Below are positions 1-8,248 of a stretch of DNA of 37,775 nucleotides, piece after piece. Source of the stretch: Bryobacterales bacterium. GTDB taxonomy: Bacteria > Acidobacteriota > Terriglobia > Bryobacterales > Bryobacteraceae. The position numbers were made by a program, and so were the translations under genes. The number at the start of each line of letters is the position of its first letter. The first letter of the stretch is position 1. The notes under the pieces were generated by a model. That model was given only the letters and a program-made list of their open reading frames with translations, did no database searches and was not told the origin of the DNA. Where the stretch lies: contig PMOK01000234.1 in the NCBI GenBank assembly GCA_003162425.1, positions 1 to 37,775 on the forward strand, in the 5' to 3' direction.

Positions 1-17
1 GCCGGGATCAAACTCTC
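1..17 (-). rRNA. rrs: 5' end of a 16S rRNA gene (partial, runs off left edge)
   Basis: Read on the minus strand, the first 17 bases give GAGAGTTTGATCCCGGC. This is the conserved start of bacterial 16S rRNA (usual form GAGAGTTTGATCCTGGC) with one difference. Upstream on the same strand is a leader with a boxA-like CTTTGACAAT stretch. Only the first bases of the gene are in the window, so the call rests on this short match plus the leader. The single mismatch could be natural or a base-call error at the contig edge. Confidence 0.75.
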
Positions 18-415
18 GTTTGATCTTGTTGAGACTACTAGTCTGACCCTATAAAAGCAGCCAAACCATCGCCCCGGTTTAACTCAAAAGTTCTGACGAA
101 CATTACTTCTGCATCCAACCAGATTGTCAAAGATCTGCGCAACCAACCCAGCGATCTCCGCTCTTTCGAGCGAAGAAGACCAGACCGGCTACCCGGCCTC
201 GAAAGCCGTTTTGGCGCAAGCGGGACTCACATTCGAAGTCACTCCGCTTGAACCAGAATTCTTGGGAACTTTTAAGAACTGCCTGACAGGAGTTGAGGCT
301 TTACTGCTTCTGGCTGCCTGCCGTAGAAATTCTGCTTTCTTCAGCCTAGCAAAGTCAGCATCCAGATGGCAAGCGCCACCCGAACTTTTTTTCTCTGCTA
401 ACCGGTGAAAGACGA
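18..415 (-). other. rRNA operon leader region
   Basis: This stretch lies between the 16S start and a candidate promoter and shows no convincing protein gene. On the minus strand it carries a boxA-like antitermination motif (GATCTTTGACAATC, about 122-136). Next to the 16S start, ATCAAACGAGAGTTTGATC is a near-palindrome that could pair around the mature 5' end. A 94-codon plus-strand reading frame at 124-408 starts inside the boxA-like motif, has no visible ribosome-binding site and resembles no family known to me, so it is not called as a gene. Confidence 0.5.
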
Positions 416-423
416 CCTCAACC

Positions 424-452
424 AGAATACCAGACACTTTCCCGATTGGCAA
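424..452 (-). promoter_or_regulatory. Candidate rRNA operon promoter
   Basis: On the minus strand, TTGCCA (447-452) and TATTCT (424-429) are separated by 17 bases. An A/T tract (CAATTTTTTT on the minus strand, near 462-473) lies just upstream, as in an UP element. A second possible promoter further in is TTGCCA (367-372) and TAGGCT (343-348) with an 18-base spacer. Both point toward the 16S gene. Tandem promoters are common for rRNA operons, but the choice is by eye. Confidence 0.4.
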
Positions 453-514
453 CAGGCTTCGCAAAAAAATTGAGAGCTTGGGCAAACGTCCGGCAAGCTG
501 TTGAATCCATTGTG

Positions 515-556
515 ACGCTCGCACTCTTGCGTGCCGCGTCGGCACTCATGCCGACG
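515..556. repeat. Palindromic element, family I (short copy)
   Basis: It contains a perfect 8-base stem, CGTCGGCA (537-544) with TGCCGACG (549-556), around a CTCA loop. It is preceded by CGCACTCTTGCGTGCCG. The same plan, GCACTyTTGCGTGCCG then stem-CTCC-stem, occurs in the longer element at 21668-21780, so the two are treated as one family. It lies between the rRNA leader and the gene starting at 592. Confidence 0.6.
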
Positions 557-591
557 CCGTAATTGCGATAACCTTGTAGACCACACCACCT

Positions 592-1818
592 ATGAATCGC
601 CGATCAATCCTCAAATCCATCCTAGCAGCCCCTCTCGCAACCCGTGCCGCACGCGCCTCCCTTCCCAAAATGAAGATCACGCGCGTCGAAGTTTACACGC
701 CACCGAACCCCAACCCGCTCTTCAACCAAAGCGATCATGTCGTCACGGTCGAAACTGATGCCGGCATCACTGGAATCGGCGAAGGCGGTTCCAAGGACAC
801 GCTGGAACAATGTGCCGGGCGCCTCATCGGTCAGGATCCGCAATATATCGAGCGCCTCTGGCAGGACATGTCTCGCGCCTTTTTCTATCCGCCGGGACGC
901 GAGAAAATGCATGCCCTGGGTGCGCTCGACCTGGCGCTGTGGGACATCAAGGGCAAGGTGTTGAACATACCCGTGCACGCGGTCCTTGGCGGTATGGTGC
1001 GCAATTATTGCGAATGCTACAGCACCTCAGGAATTATCCCCAACGTTCACTCCGGAATGAGTCTAAAAGAACGCGCCCAGGCGACGATCGCGGCTGGCTA
1101 CCGGGCTTTTCGCATGGGCGCCGCGGACCTGCCTGCGAACACCACCTTTAATACTCACGAGGCGCTCAACCGGCTCTACGATGAATGCGTCGAGGCGCAC
1201 GAGGGCGTCGGCAAAAATGGCGACTGGTGCGTCGACTTTCACCAGAGATTCGATCTTTCGGAAGCGATTCGCGGTTGCGATTTGATCAAAGATCTTGCGC
1301 CCTATTTCGTCGAAGACCCTGTGCGCGCTGAGGCATTTCAGGAGGATCTGCCCAAACTACGCAGCCACGCCAGTGTCCCGATCGCCGCCGGCGAAGAGTG
1401 GGGGAACCGTTGGGACTTCAATAAGCTCGTTGAGAACCACGATATCGATTACGTTCGCGCCACGCTGCCGAACGTCGGCGGCATCACCGAAATGATGAAG
1501 ATCGCGGCGATCTGTGAAACGCACTTCGTGGGTATCATTCCACATTTCACCGGACCCATCGCGACGGCCGCGCTGGTGCACTGCCTGGGCACATTTTCCG
1601 GCCCGGTTTTGATGGAGTACACGTTTCAGGGAAAGACGGTCCCACATGTGCCGGTATTTGTGGATTTCAAAAACGGCAAACTCTACCCGAACGATCGGCC
1701 TGGCCTGGGTGTTGAGATCGATAAGAAACAGCTCACCCAAATCGCCGAGATCACGCAGCCGGTCACCAATCGCGCTCAGACCTATTTTCGTCCGGATGGC
1801 TCAATCACTAATTGGTAA
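592..1818 (+). CDS. Tat-exported galactonate dehydratase-like enolase-superfamily protein
   Basis: A 408-residue member of the mandelate racemase / muconate lactonizing enzyme group of the enolase superfamily, which abstract a proton next to a carboxylate. The acid-sugar dehydratase layout is visible: metal ligands D215 (in VDFHQRF), E241 (FVEDP) and E268 (AAGEEW), with histidines H217 and H318 (IIPHF) placed as in D-galactonate dehydratase. The usual second-strand KxK is replaced by FRMG (residues 173-176), so the exact reaction and substrate are uncertain. The N-terminus MNRRSILKSILAAPLA is a twin-arginine signal (NRRSILK), predicting export of a folded enzyme. Residue 1 fits because the signal begins there. 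The gene is followed 54 bases later by another exported protein on the same strand. Confidence 0.85.
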   Translation: MNRRSILKSILAAPLATRAARASLPKMKITRVEVYTPPNPNPLFNQSDHVVTVETDAGITGIGEGGSKDTLEQCAGRLIGQDPQYIERLWQDMSRAFFYPPGREKMHALGALDLALWDIKGKVLNIPVHAVLGGMVRNYCECYSTSGIIPNVHSGMSLKERAQATIAAGYRAFRMGAADLPANTTFNTHEALNRLYDECVEAHEGVGKNGDWCVDFHQRFDLSEAIRGCDLIKDLAPYFVEDPVRAEAFQEDLPKLRSHASVPIAAGEEWGNRWDFNKLVENHDIDYVRATLPNVGGITEMMKIAAICETHFVGIIPHFTGPIATAALVHCLGTFSGPVLMEYTFQGKTVPHVPVFVDFKNGKLYPNDRPGLGVEIDKKQLTQIAEITQPVTNRAQTYFRPDGSITNW

Positions 1819-1872
1819 AAAGGGAGTGTCGATTTTCACGGCCCCCGGGGTGGCGTGTGTCATACTCCTGGC

Positions 1873-3087
1873 ATGAGACGAAGGGCGTTCCTGCTCTCGA
1901 TGGCAGCATCGCGGTTTCTTGGTGCTCAATCGGGCGAGGCGAAGTCTCGCTCGTATAATGCGCCAGCGTCCGGATCGCTGCTGATGTGTGCGTACAACCG
2001 GTTCGAGCCTGGAAAAGGCTTCCAGCCTGGAAAACGCAGAGTCCGCAATCTTAGTCTCGACCCGATGTTATGGACGGACTTTAACTTTACACCGGGACAT
2101 TCGCTGCTCTTCCTCTACTCACCGAACCGTAAGTTGCTCTTCGTCTCCTATGCGGATTCGACGGAGAGCAGCGCCCGCTTCTATCTAGCTATCCTGGATT
2201 TCACCACAGCCGCGCCGCCGCGGGTAATTGAGTACCCCGGTCCTCGGACAGGCTTCCTCCGGGACCCGGAGTTGGTCCTCTCCGCCGACGGGCGCTGGCT
2301 ATATACCGTCTGTCATCACATCCATCCCTGTCAGATGTCGCCGGGGTCCTTTGCGCCCGAGGTGACGGTCGTGACCGACCTGGACTGTTCGCAGGCGGAG
2401 GACTTCGTCTATACCTTCGATGTCAATTCGCTGCGTTTTGTACCCTCCACCGTTGGCTTTTTAAAGTCGAACTCCGAGACCCTGACCCTGGTCCCCACCT
2501 CCGGCGAAAGAGAATTCAATATTTACTACGGAGAGGGGATCGTGCAGCGTTGCCTAGTAGCGGAGGATGGGAAACTGATCCAGAAGGCTGGCTCGGTAAG
2601 TCCCGTTCTGCACTCTTCTGCGCTTGTCTCGCAAGCCTCCTATTCTGTACGCGGCGCTCCGGACCAGCCGGTGTATCTGGTCCAGCCAGAACGGGTGCTG
2701 CTGCTTTCCGGGGAAGAACCGAAGGCGTTTGCGATCGACCCACCACAGCCAGGAGACATGAAGAATAACCGCACGTTTCTCAGCGGGGACGGGAGGCTGA
2801 TGTTCATCGTAACCATGCGACTGGATCCGCCGAAAAATGTTCTCGCCTGGCGAATTGCCACCTATCGCACCGACACCTTCGCCAAAGTAAGGGAGCTCGA
2901 AATCACGCCTCCCGTTGCGGTCGCGGCCAATCGCGACGGCAGTCTGCTCTACTGTGCCGAGAATGGCTGTTCCAACTGCATCACCAAGGTAAGCGGACTA
3001 CAGGTCCGAGACTCGCAGACGCTCCGGGTGGTAAAAGACCTCGTGCTCGGCGAAGAGATGTTCTCGAATTACTACGTTGTTCCGTAG
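1873..3087 (+). CDS. Exported protein, probably beta-propeller-like, function unknown
   Basis: About 404 residues from the ATG at 1873; a GTG at 1855 is also open, but the signal-peptide-like MRRRAFLLSMAASRFLGAQ starts at 1873. The body repeatedly shows segments such as LLFVSYADS, LSADGRWLYT and ANRDGSLLYCAENG, typical of blades in YVTN/WD-like propellers. Paired cysteines (CHHIHPC, CAENGCSNC) are consistent with a periplasmic or extracellular protein. No catalytic motif is recognised. It may be co-transcribed with the upstream enolase-superfamily gene, and could sense or bind a related sugar acid, but that is only inference from position. Confidence 0.7.
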   Translation: MRRRAFLLSMAASRFLGAQSGEAKSRSYNAPASGSLLMCAYNRFEPGKGFQPGKRRVRNLSLDPMLWTDFNFTPGHSLLFLYSPNRKLLFVSYADSTESSARFYLAILDFTTAAPPRVIEYPGPRTGFLRDPELVLSADGRWLYTVCHHIHPCQMSPGSFAPEVTVVTDLDCSQAEDFVYTFDVNSLRFVPSTVGFLKSNSETLTLVPTSGEREFNIYYGEGIVQRCLVAEDGKLIQKAGSVSPVLHSSALVSQASYSVRGAPDQPVYLVQPERVLLLSGEEPKAFAIDPPQPGDMKNNRTFLSGDGRLMFIVTMRLDPPKNVLAWRIATYRTDTFAKVRELEITPPVAVAANRDGSLLYCAENGCSNCITKVSGLQVRDSQTLRVVKDLVLGEEMFSNYYVVP

Positions 3088-3156
3088 GAGCCTTTTCAGT
3101 GCGCCGCACGCGCTCCCAGCGGCAGGGCCCTTCTCGGTGCCGCGTCCATGGTCTTT

Positions 3157-4680
3157 CTACCAAGGCGCCACCCACACGGCCAAGTCGACCGTCGCCGTCT
3201 GCGACGCGCTCGCGTGAACCACCGCCGCTTGGCTCAGTTCGATCAAATCCGCATCAATCTCATTCACGTCGAAGCTGGCCAGCACACGGTAGTCTCCGGG
3301 CGGAAGGCTGTCGAATCGAAAGCGCCCCTCAGTGTCCGACAGCGTTTGCACCGGGCCGTTCAACGACCGGCGCGCGGATTCGGCTACCGGCCAGAGGAAT
3401 ACCGGCGCGCCTTGCGAGGGCTTCCCGTCCGCCGTCACTTTGCCAGCGATCGTGGCAGCTCGGTTGGAAACGGAAATCTGTATCCGGTTGTAGCGCGAGT
3501 CGATATACACTTCGAACCAATCCGACGGATGTTCCACGTTCCAGGTTCGCCGGGGAGATCCCCGCTGAGCCTCGATGGATTCCACGTATTGGCCGCCCGG
3601 GACCACCGCACGCATCTCCCAATGTCCCGGACTCAGTGTGGCTCGCGCTAGCTTGATTTCCTGTTCGGTTTCTACTTCCGCCAAGTCCTGATGGCGGCCG
3701 AACACCTTGATCGGAATGTGGAGCTCAGCGTAGGAACTGGCTCGCCGGACTTCAAACTCAACAGCGGTGACCGGCGTCACCTGTAAATTCACTCCGTTCA
3801 TGTCGTGATCGAGATAGAGTTCCGTAAAGGCCGCCGCGGCCCCGCCCTGCAGCTCGGCGAACACTTCATGGACTCCCGGCGCGAGCCCTTCGAAGTGATA
3901 CGACGCTTGATACGAGGTCGGGCATTCGGTTTGCATGCGGCGGCGGCCGGTTTCAGACGATAGCGTCACAACCAGCGGGCCGACCGCACCGCAGATGATT
4001 TGGCCGCCGATGCGGAAAAGCGCGCCCGTTTCAGGACTGATGTCGGTATCGGGGGTGTCGTTGTCGTATGTGACTTGGTAGACGCGCGCCTCCCGAACTT
4101 CGCGCGCAACATTTCCGAAAGTAGGCAGCCATCCGGTACCGTCCACCAGCGTGTAAGCTTCTGACCGAACCCAATATTTCCCGGCTCCCAGGCCCGGAAT
4201 GCGAAACACGCCGCGATCGTCGGAGAGAGCGCTTCCCGCGAGGCGCATGGGAAGCCGCGCGCGGTAGGCGACTACGGGAACTCCCGCAGTCCCGACGCCG
4301 TTTTCATCGAAAATCCGCCCCGTCACTGCTCCTTTGTGGCGCAGCCGCACGTCGGCGAACAGCGTGGAATCGGCGGTAACCTCAATCGGCGCTGGATGGC
4401 CGAGCGGAACTCTCTGGCCGAATGCTCCCGGAAAATATCCATCGTGAGCGACGGTCAGCAAATAGATTCCCGGATCTACCGTGGGAAACACAAAGGTTCC
4501 ACTGAGCCCCACTCGCTGACTGAGCGGGTGACCTTTTTCGCCGCCGGATTGCGGCACAGGATCAAGACGCACTACCGAGCGCGCCAGCGGACGCCCGGAG
4601 GCGTGCTCCAGCACGACGCCCTGGATGGTCCCCGCCTGGACGCAACCGGCGACAGCCAGCAAAATGAGGGCGCGCAGCAT
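3157..4680 (-). CDS. Exported carboxypeptidase-regulatory-like domain protein
   Basis: A 507-residue exported protein built mostly of beta-sandwich (CarboxypepD_reg / CNA-B-like) domains. Three units are visible: residues about 18-110 (TIQGVVLEHASGRPLA to PGIYLLTVAHDGY), about 115-175 (GAVTGRIFDENG to GAGKYWVRSEAY) and about 410-480 (AGKVTADGKPSQGAPV to LPPGDYRVLASF). The N-terminus MLRALILLAVAGCVQA is a signal sequence; VAGC fits a lipobox, though cleavage after VQA is also possible. Such proteins are numerous in acidobacteria and probably act at the cell surface; the role is unknown. Its 5' end and upstream flank are duplicated at 7913-8293. Confidence 0.8.
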   Translation of the reverse strand: MLRALILLAVAGCVQAGTIQGVVLEHASGRPLARSVVRLDPVPQSGGEKGHPLSQRVGLSGTFVFPTVDPGIYLLTVAHDGYFPGAFGQRVPLGHPAPIEVTADSTLFADVRLRHKGAVTGRIFDENGVGTAGVPVVAYRARLPMRLAGSALSDDRGVFRIPGLGAGKYWVRSEAYTLVDGTGWLPTFGNVAREVREARVYQVTYDNDTPDTDISPETGALFRIGGQIICGAVGPLVVTLSSETGRRRMQTECPTSYQASYHFEGLAPGVHEVFAELQGGAAAAFTELYLDHDMNGVNLQVTPVTAVEFEVRRASSYAELHIPIKVFGRHQDLAEVETEQEIKLARATLSPGHWEMRAVVPGGQYVESIEAQRGSPRRTWNVEHPSDWFEVYIDSRYNRIQISVSNRAATIAGKVTADGKPSQGAPVFLWPVAESARRSLNGPVQTLSDTEGRFRFDSLPPGDYRVLASFDVNEIDADLIELSQAAVVHASASQTATVDLAVWVAPW

Positions 4681-4727
4681 GGTGCTCTTCTGGCTATGAC
4701 GGCAGGGGCGTTCGAAGCGTGGAGATC
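4343..4727 (-). repeat. Direct repeat copy A (5' end of exported protein gene plus upstream flank)
   Basis: This segment matches 7913-8293 in the same orientation. It spans about 110 codons from the start of the carboxypeptidase-regulatory-like gene plus about 47 bases upstream (GGTGCTCTTCTkGCTATGAC and on to GAAGCGTGGAG). By eye the encoded proteins are roughly 85% identical. The match fades past GCGTGGAG on one side and inside LFADVRL versus LFAKLRC on the other. Confidence 0.8.
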
Positions 4728-4811
4728 AAAGCAGGTGCGTGTGTCCGGTGAGCCAAAAGCCGTGAAGCTCAATACGGCCGCCCAGTGCGGAATGACGTAG
4801 CGGGCGGCGCG

Positions 4812-5971
4812 TCAGTTCGGCTGGATCTGGAGAAACACGTCGTAGCAGATGTCTCTCTCGTTTCCGCCCTGGTCCCAAACCGACCCCTTGTATCGGAAGT
4901 GGTTCCCATACTGGTCGACAAAGGGGGTCTCGCGATACGTAAGGCCAATCTTGGAAATGCCGAGCGACGGAAGAGTGTGCAACTCGTTAGGCTCGCTGTA
5001 GCCGTTGTGGTTTGCGTCGATCCAGACCAGTAGGCGCGAGTAAACAGAGTCGCCCGGATCGATGAACCCGTTGCCGTTCCCGCCGTTTGCTGGGTCGTCA
5101 AACACGGCCAAGGCGAGGAAGCCATTTGGATCGTTGCTTGGGGGTTGCGCCGTGTAGTTGCCGAAGAGCTCCGTAAAGTTATCGATGGTCCCGTTCCCGT
5201 TTCGGTTCAGAGCCAGCCAGCCGTTGTGCCAATTGGCATCAGTCCAGCTCATCTGCGCAGCGGCCCGCCGGGCAGTACCGTAAAGCGGACGCCACCGGCG
5301 AGGCTGGTCAGATGGAAGCCCTCGTTGAAGGGATCGAGCACGATGGGGCTGCCAGCCCCCCCCGCTTGCTGGCACTTATGCGTCTGGTTACTGCAGAGAT
5401 AGGGATTGCAGCAATCCGAGTTATAAGCGCATGGGTTTCCGTAGCTGACACAACCACAGGTAATGTTAGTGCATTGAATGATATCGCAATATTTAGCATT
5501 ACAACCACTACAGTATATTGTTGTGTTGTTCTGTTTGTACCCCTCGGTCAGACCAGCCGTGACGTCCTCATACCAACTGTTATAGTAACCACCAGTACAC
5601 CCTCCAGGACAAGGAAGTTCATATACGTAGTCGTCGCACCCACCGCACGTGGTAGGGGTGCATCCGCTCTGAGCAAACACTATATCCTCGAGCCCAAGTG
5701 CATCCATCACCCGCCAAAATGTCCCTGAATGATTCGTGCACTGAGGTGCTTGCTGTCTCCGCCCCTGTGGCCTCCGCCCGCGAATTCCCGGCTGTGGCTG
5801 CAAACCAGCGAAAAACGTCTTCAGGGGTCGCCCCGAGGAGTCAACGTACCTCGTGTCCCTGAGACGCATTTTGATGGAGCGAAGGATCGCAGGCTCGCAC
5901 ACAACCAGGACGGGTATCCAGGCAGCTAGCAATGTTCCCAAAACCACCTTCGATCGTTTAGAGAACGTCAT
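4812..5971 (-). pseudogene. Frameshifted secreted Cys-rich protein with EF-hand-like Ca-binding C-terminus
   Basis: Two overlapping minus-strand frames make one protein. The first (5971 to 5249) has a signal sequence (TLLAAWIPVLVV) and a Cys-rich region with pairs such as CTPTTCGGC, YCSGCNAKYC and a knottin-like CAYNSDCCNPYLC. It then enters PIVLDPFNEGFHLTSLAGG. The second (to 4812) continues at AAQMSWTDANW with three Ca-loop-like motifs (NRNGNGTID, NGNGFIDPGD, DANHNGYSEPNE) and ends DVFLQIQPN. In related acidobacterial proteins, as I recall them, these parts are continuous. One missing base within CGGCGGGCCGCTGCG (about 5258-5272) restores the frame. It may be a true pseudogene, programmed frameshifting or a sequencing error. 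The Cys-rich half is more AT-rich than its neighbours. Confidence 0.75.
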
Positions 5972-6297
5972 ATTGTCTCTCCAAATTTGGCCCTAAGAAA
6001 ATTTCAATTCCGGGGGCTTCAGTCTATCAAATGTGCTCCGAACTGTAAAGGGAGGAATTACGACTATTTGCGCGCCACTTATCACGCAAAGCCCGCATTT
6101 GTTGTGCGCCTTACGGGTAACAACTGCATTGTGGATTACGCTCTCATGACGTTTAATTTTCCCCGTGGTAGCGCTACTTGACGGCCCTACCCCCTCGGCG
6201 TATTATATAAGGACGCCGGGATACGTCAATCCGGGGAGAGAAAAAGCCCAGTTTTTTCAAAACCGGTTCGCAATGCTGAAGAAGTGAGGTCCACGAA
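5972..6297. other. AT-rich divergent intergenic region
   Basis: A 326-base gap between the divergent Cys-rich gene (minus) and the propeller-like gene (plus). It is visibly more AT-rich than the window average. On the plus side it holds a strong promoter at 6178-6206. For the minus gene no equally good promoter was found; TTTACA (6044-6049) with GATAGA (6023-6028) has only a 15-base spacer. No small gene or RNA was recognised. Confidence 0.5.
6178..6206 (+). promoter_or_regulatory. Sigma70-like promoter for the propeller/redoxin pair
   Basis: TTGACG (6178-6183) and TATTAT (6201-6206) are separated by 17 bases. This leaves an 85-base untranslated leader before the ATG at 6298, with GTGAGG as a modest ribosome-binding site. 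Nothing else upstream competes with it. Confidence 0.65.
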
Positions 6298-7299
6298 ATG
6301 AGGCGAAAAAATACCACCTCGATGTTATTAATCGCGGCCACAGCCCTGACCGCTCTCATCCCCACACTTCCGCTCCCTGCGGCCTCCTTGACTCTAGCGG
6401 AAGAAGTTCCTAACGAAATCTCAATGCCTAACATGCTGGTGCCCAAATGGAGCAACGGCGCTTTAATTGTGGTCCGAGATTATCACACCATCAACCCTAC
6501 GATCTGGGTTGTTGAGCATCAGAGCCCGCACGTCGTGCCTTTCACAATTCCCGGCGCCCAGTCCATGAACATATACGACTGGGACCGTGGCATTGACGGC
6601 ACAATCGGACTATCTGGCTCGGCTGTCGATGCGGATGGTCGAGCCAGCGGGTTCGTCGCGTGGATTTCCTCGGACGAAAGAACATCGAAGGTTATCCAAA
6701 CACTGTTGTATACACCATGGCGGTTGGCCGTCGCTCCCGACGGTACACTTTGGGCGGTCGGGCGCGAATTTACCAGCCTAGGCTCCGGCGTCCTAAAGCC
6801 ACAGAGTGACGTCGTCCGGCATTTCGATCAGTCCGGAAGGACATTGGGTTCTTTCGTGCCGCAATCGACAAATCGGGACGCGAAAACGTTGGTAAACCCG
6901 GCTAATCGACTGCGGGCAACCAGGGACCGGATTGCATCTTATTTGCCGGCGGAAGGAAGGTACATTGAGATCTCTTTTGCGGGAAAGGTGCTGACGGACA
7001 TTTCCGTACCCCGGCCAGGGCAGCCCGATAGCCGCACCGGCGGCCTCGCCATAACGGACAACGACGAAATCTTCGTGAGTGCTGAGTGGCAGGCCGCCAC
7101 GGCCGGAGGTACCTCACAATTCGTGGGGATATTTACTCTCGACAAGTCGACACAAGCGTGGAGAATCGTGCTTCAGCGGACTGCCACCGCTGGCGCCCGA
7201 CCAGGGACTGAGGACTTCGGGGCTACTCTGGGCGTTGATGGAAACAGGCTCGTTCTGGAGGGGCCCCAGCGACTGAAGTTCTACAAAATCAGCGAATGA
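6298..7299 (+). CDS. Exported protein, probably beta-propeller-like, function unknown
   Basis: A 333-residue protein with an N-terminal signal sequence (residues about 8-30, MLLIAATALTALIPTLPLPA). The rest has repeated sheet-like units, such as WRLAVAPDGTLWAVGRE, GGLAITDNDEIFVSAEW and LGVDGNRLVLEG, as in six-bladed propeller proteins found beside redoxins. No enzyme motif is seen. It lies 47 bases upstream of the CPWC redoxin on the same strand, so the two are probably one transcript, and it is divergent from the Cys-rich protein. A role in binding or processing that Cys-rich protein is inference only. Confidence 0.65.
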   Translation: MRRKNTTSMLLIAATALTALIPTLPLPAASLTLAEEVPNEISMPNMLVPKWSNGALIVVRDYHTINPTIWVVEHQSPHVVPFTIPGAQSMNIYDWDRGIDGTIGLSGSAVDADGRASGFVAWISSDERTSKVIQTLLYTPWRLAVAPDGTLWAVGREFTSLGSGVLKPQSDVVRHFDQSGRTLGSFVPQSTNRDAKTLVNPANRLRATRDRIASYLPAEGRYIEISFAGKVLTDISVPRPGQPDSRTGGLAITDNDEIFVSAEWQAATAGGTSQFVGIFTLDKSTQAWRIVLQRTATAGARPGTEDFGATLGVDGNRLVLEGPQRLKFYKISE

Positions 7300-7346
7300 G
7301 AGCCCTGGGGCAATTGACAGATTTAGACGCATAGAGAAAATTCACC

Positions 7347-7910
7347 ATGAACAAACCAATCCGCATAGTATTGTTCGTCGTGTTCGCCGTCTCTCTGATC
7401 ATCAATATCTTACAGTTCAGGCGTATTCTCGCTCTCGAGAGAGAGATTGAGGAAAGGTCTGCAAGCGGTCCGCTGGGGGCACAGACGCGAGTTCCGGCCG
7501 AGTTCAGGGCGCGCGGCCTCGATGGCGTGGAGACGAGTATCCGATTCGATTCCACGCCGCTGCCGACGGTACTTTATGTATTTCGACCGTCGTGCCCCTG
7601 GTGTCGGCGCAATAAGGATTCAATAAACGCATTAGCGCGGCAGACGGCCGGTCGATATAGGATACTTGGAATTTCGCTTTCAAACGAGGGGTTGGCAAAA
7701 TTCGCCGAAGAGCATCACTTCCCGTTCCCTGTCTATTCGGATATTCCGCCGTCCGTTGCTGTGGCGATGAAGCTGGGAGCCACGCCTGAAACAATTGTAG
7801 TGTCCCCTTCCTCAACGGTTCTCAGAGATTGGAGCGGTGCGTACGCGGGAGCACAGAAGGTCCTTGCGGAGAACTTCTTCTCCGTCCGACTTCCCGAGCT
7901 TATTGACTAG
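7347..7910 (+). CDS. Membrane-anchored thioredoxin-like protein (CPWC redoxin, TlpA/MauD-like)
   Basis: A 187-residue protein with one N-terminal membrane segment (residues 6-22, RIVLFVVFAVSLIINIL), a short charged stalk, and a thioredoxin fold whose active site is C83-P-W-C86 in VFRPSCPWCRRN. The later LGATPETIVV supplies the usual cis-proline region. By family it should perform thiol-disulfide exchange on the periplasmic side of the membrane. It follows the propeller-like gene and is near a Cys-rich secreted protein, a plausible substrate. Its TAG stop shares the bases CTAG with the stop of the truncated gene arriving from the other strand. Confidence 0.85.
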   Translation: MNKPIRIVLFVVFAVSLIINILQFRRILALEREIEERSASGPLGAQTRVPAEFRARGLDGVETSIRFDSTPLPTVLYVFRPSCPWCRRNKDSINALARQTAGRYRILGISLSNEGLAKFAEEHHFPFPVYSDIPPSVAVAMKLGATPETIVVSPSSTVLRDWSGAYAGAQKVLAENFFSVRLPELID

Positions 7911-8248
7911 CATCGCAGCTTGGCAAAGAGAGTGGAATCCGCAGTGACTTTGATGGGCGCAGCATGGCCGAGCGGGAGCCTCTGGCCGAATGCCCCGGGG
8001 AAATATCCTTCGGGAATCGCGGTCAACAGATAGACTCCCGGCGTGACCGTGGGGAACACAAAGCTCCCGCTGAGTCCAACTCGCAACGTCAGCGGGTGAC
8101 CTTGGTTGCCGCTGGATTGCGGCACAGGATCGAGACGGACCACGGTGCGCGCGAGGGGGCGCCCGGAGGCGTGCTCCAGCACGATGCCTTGAATGGTCCC
8201 CGCCTGGACGCAACCGGCGACAGCCAGCAAAATGAGGGCGCGCAGCAT
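7907..8248 (-). pseudogene. Truncated duplicate of the carboxypeptidase-regulatory-like exported protein
   Basis: From the ATG at 8248 the reading frame encodes 113 residues. They begin MLRALILLAVAGCVQAGTIQ, identical to the start of the gene at 3157-4680, and stay closely similar through FPGAFGQRLPLGH and TADSTLFA, then end abruptly in KLRC. It therefore keeps the signal sequence and the first beta-sandwich domain but lacks about 395 residues. It might still be exported as a single-domain protein, but the sudden end at the junction with the redoxin gene favours a remnant of a duplication cut by rearrangement. Confidence 0.75.

Noticed and set aside
124..408. 94-codon plus-strand reading frame near the left edge
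   Set aside because: It begins inside the boxA-like motif of the rRNA leader, runs antisense to it, has no ribosome-binding site and matches no family I know.
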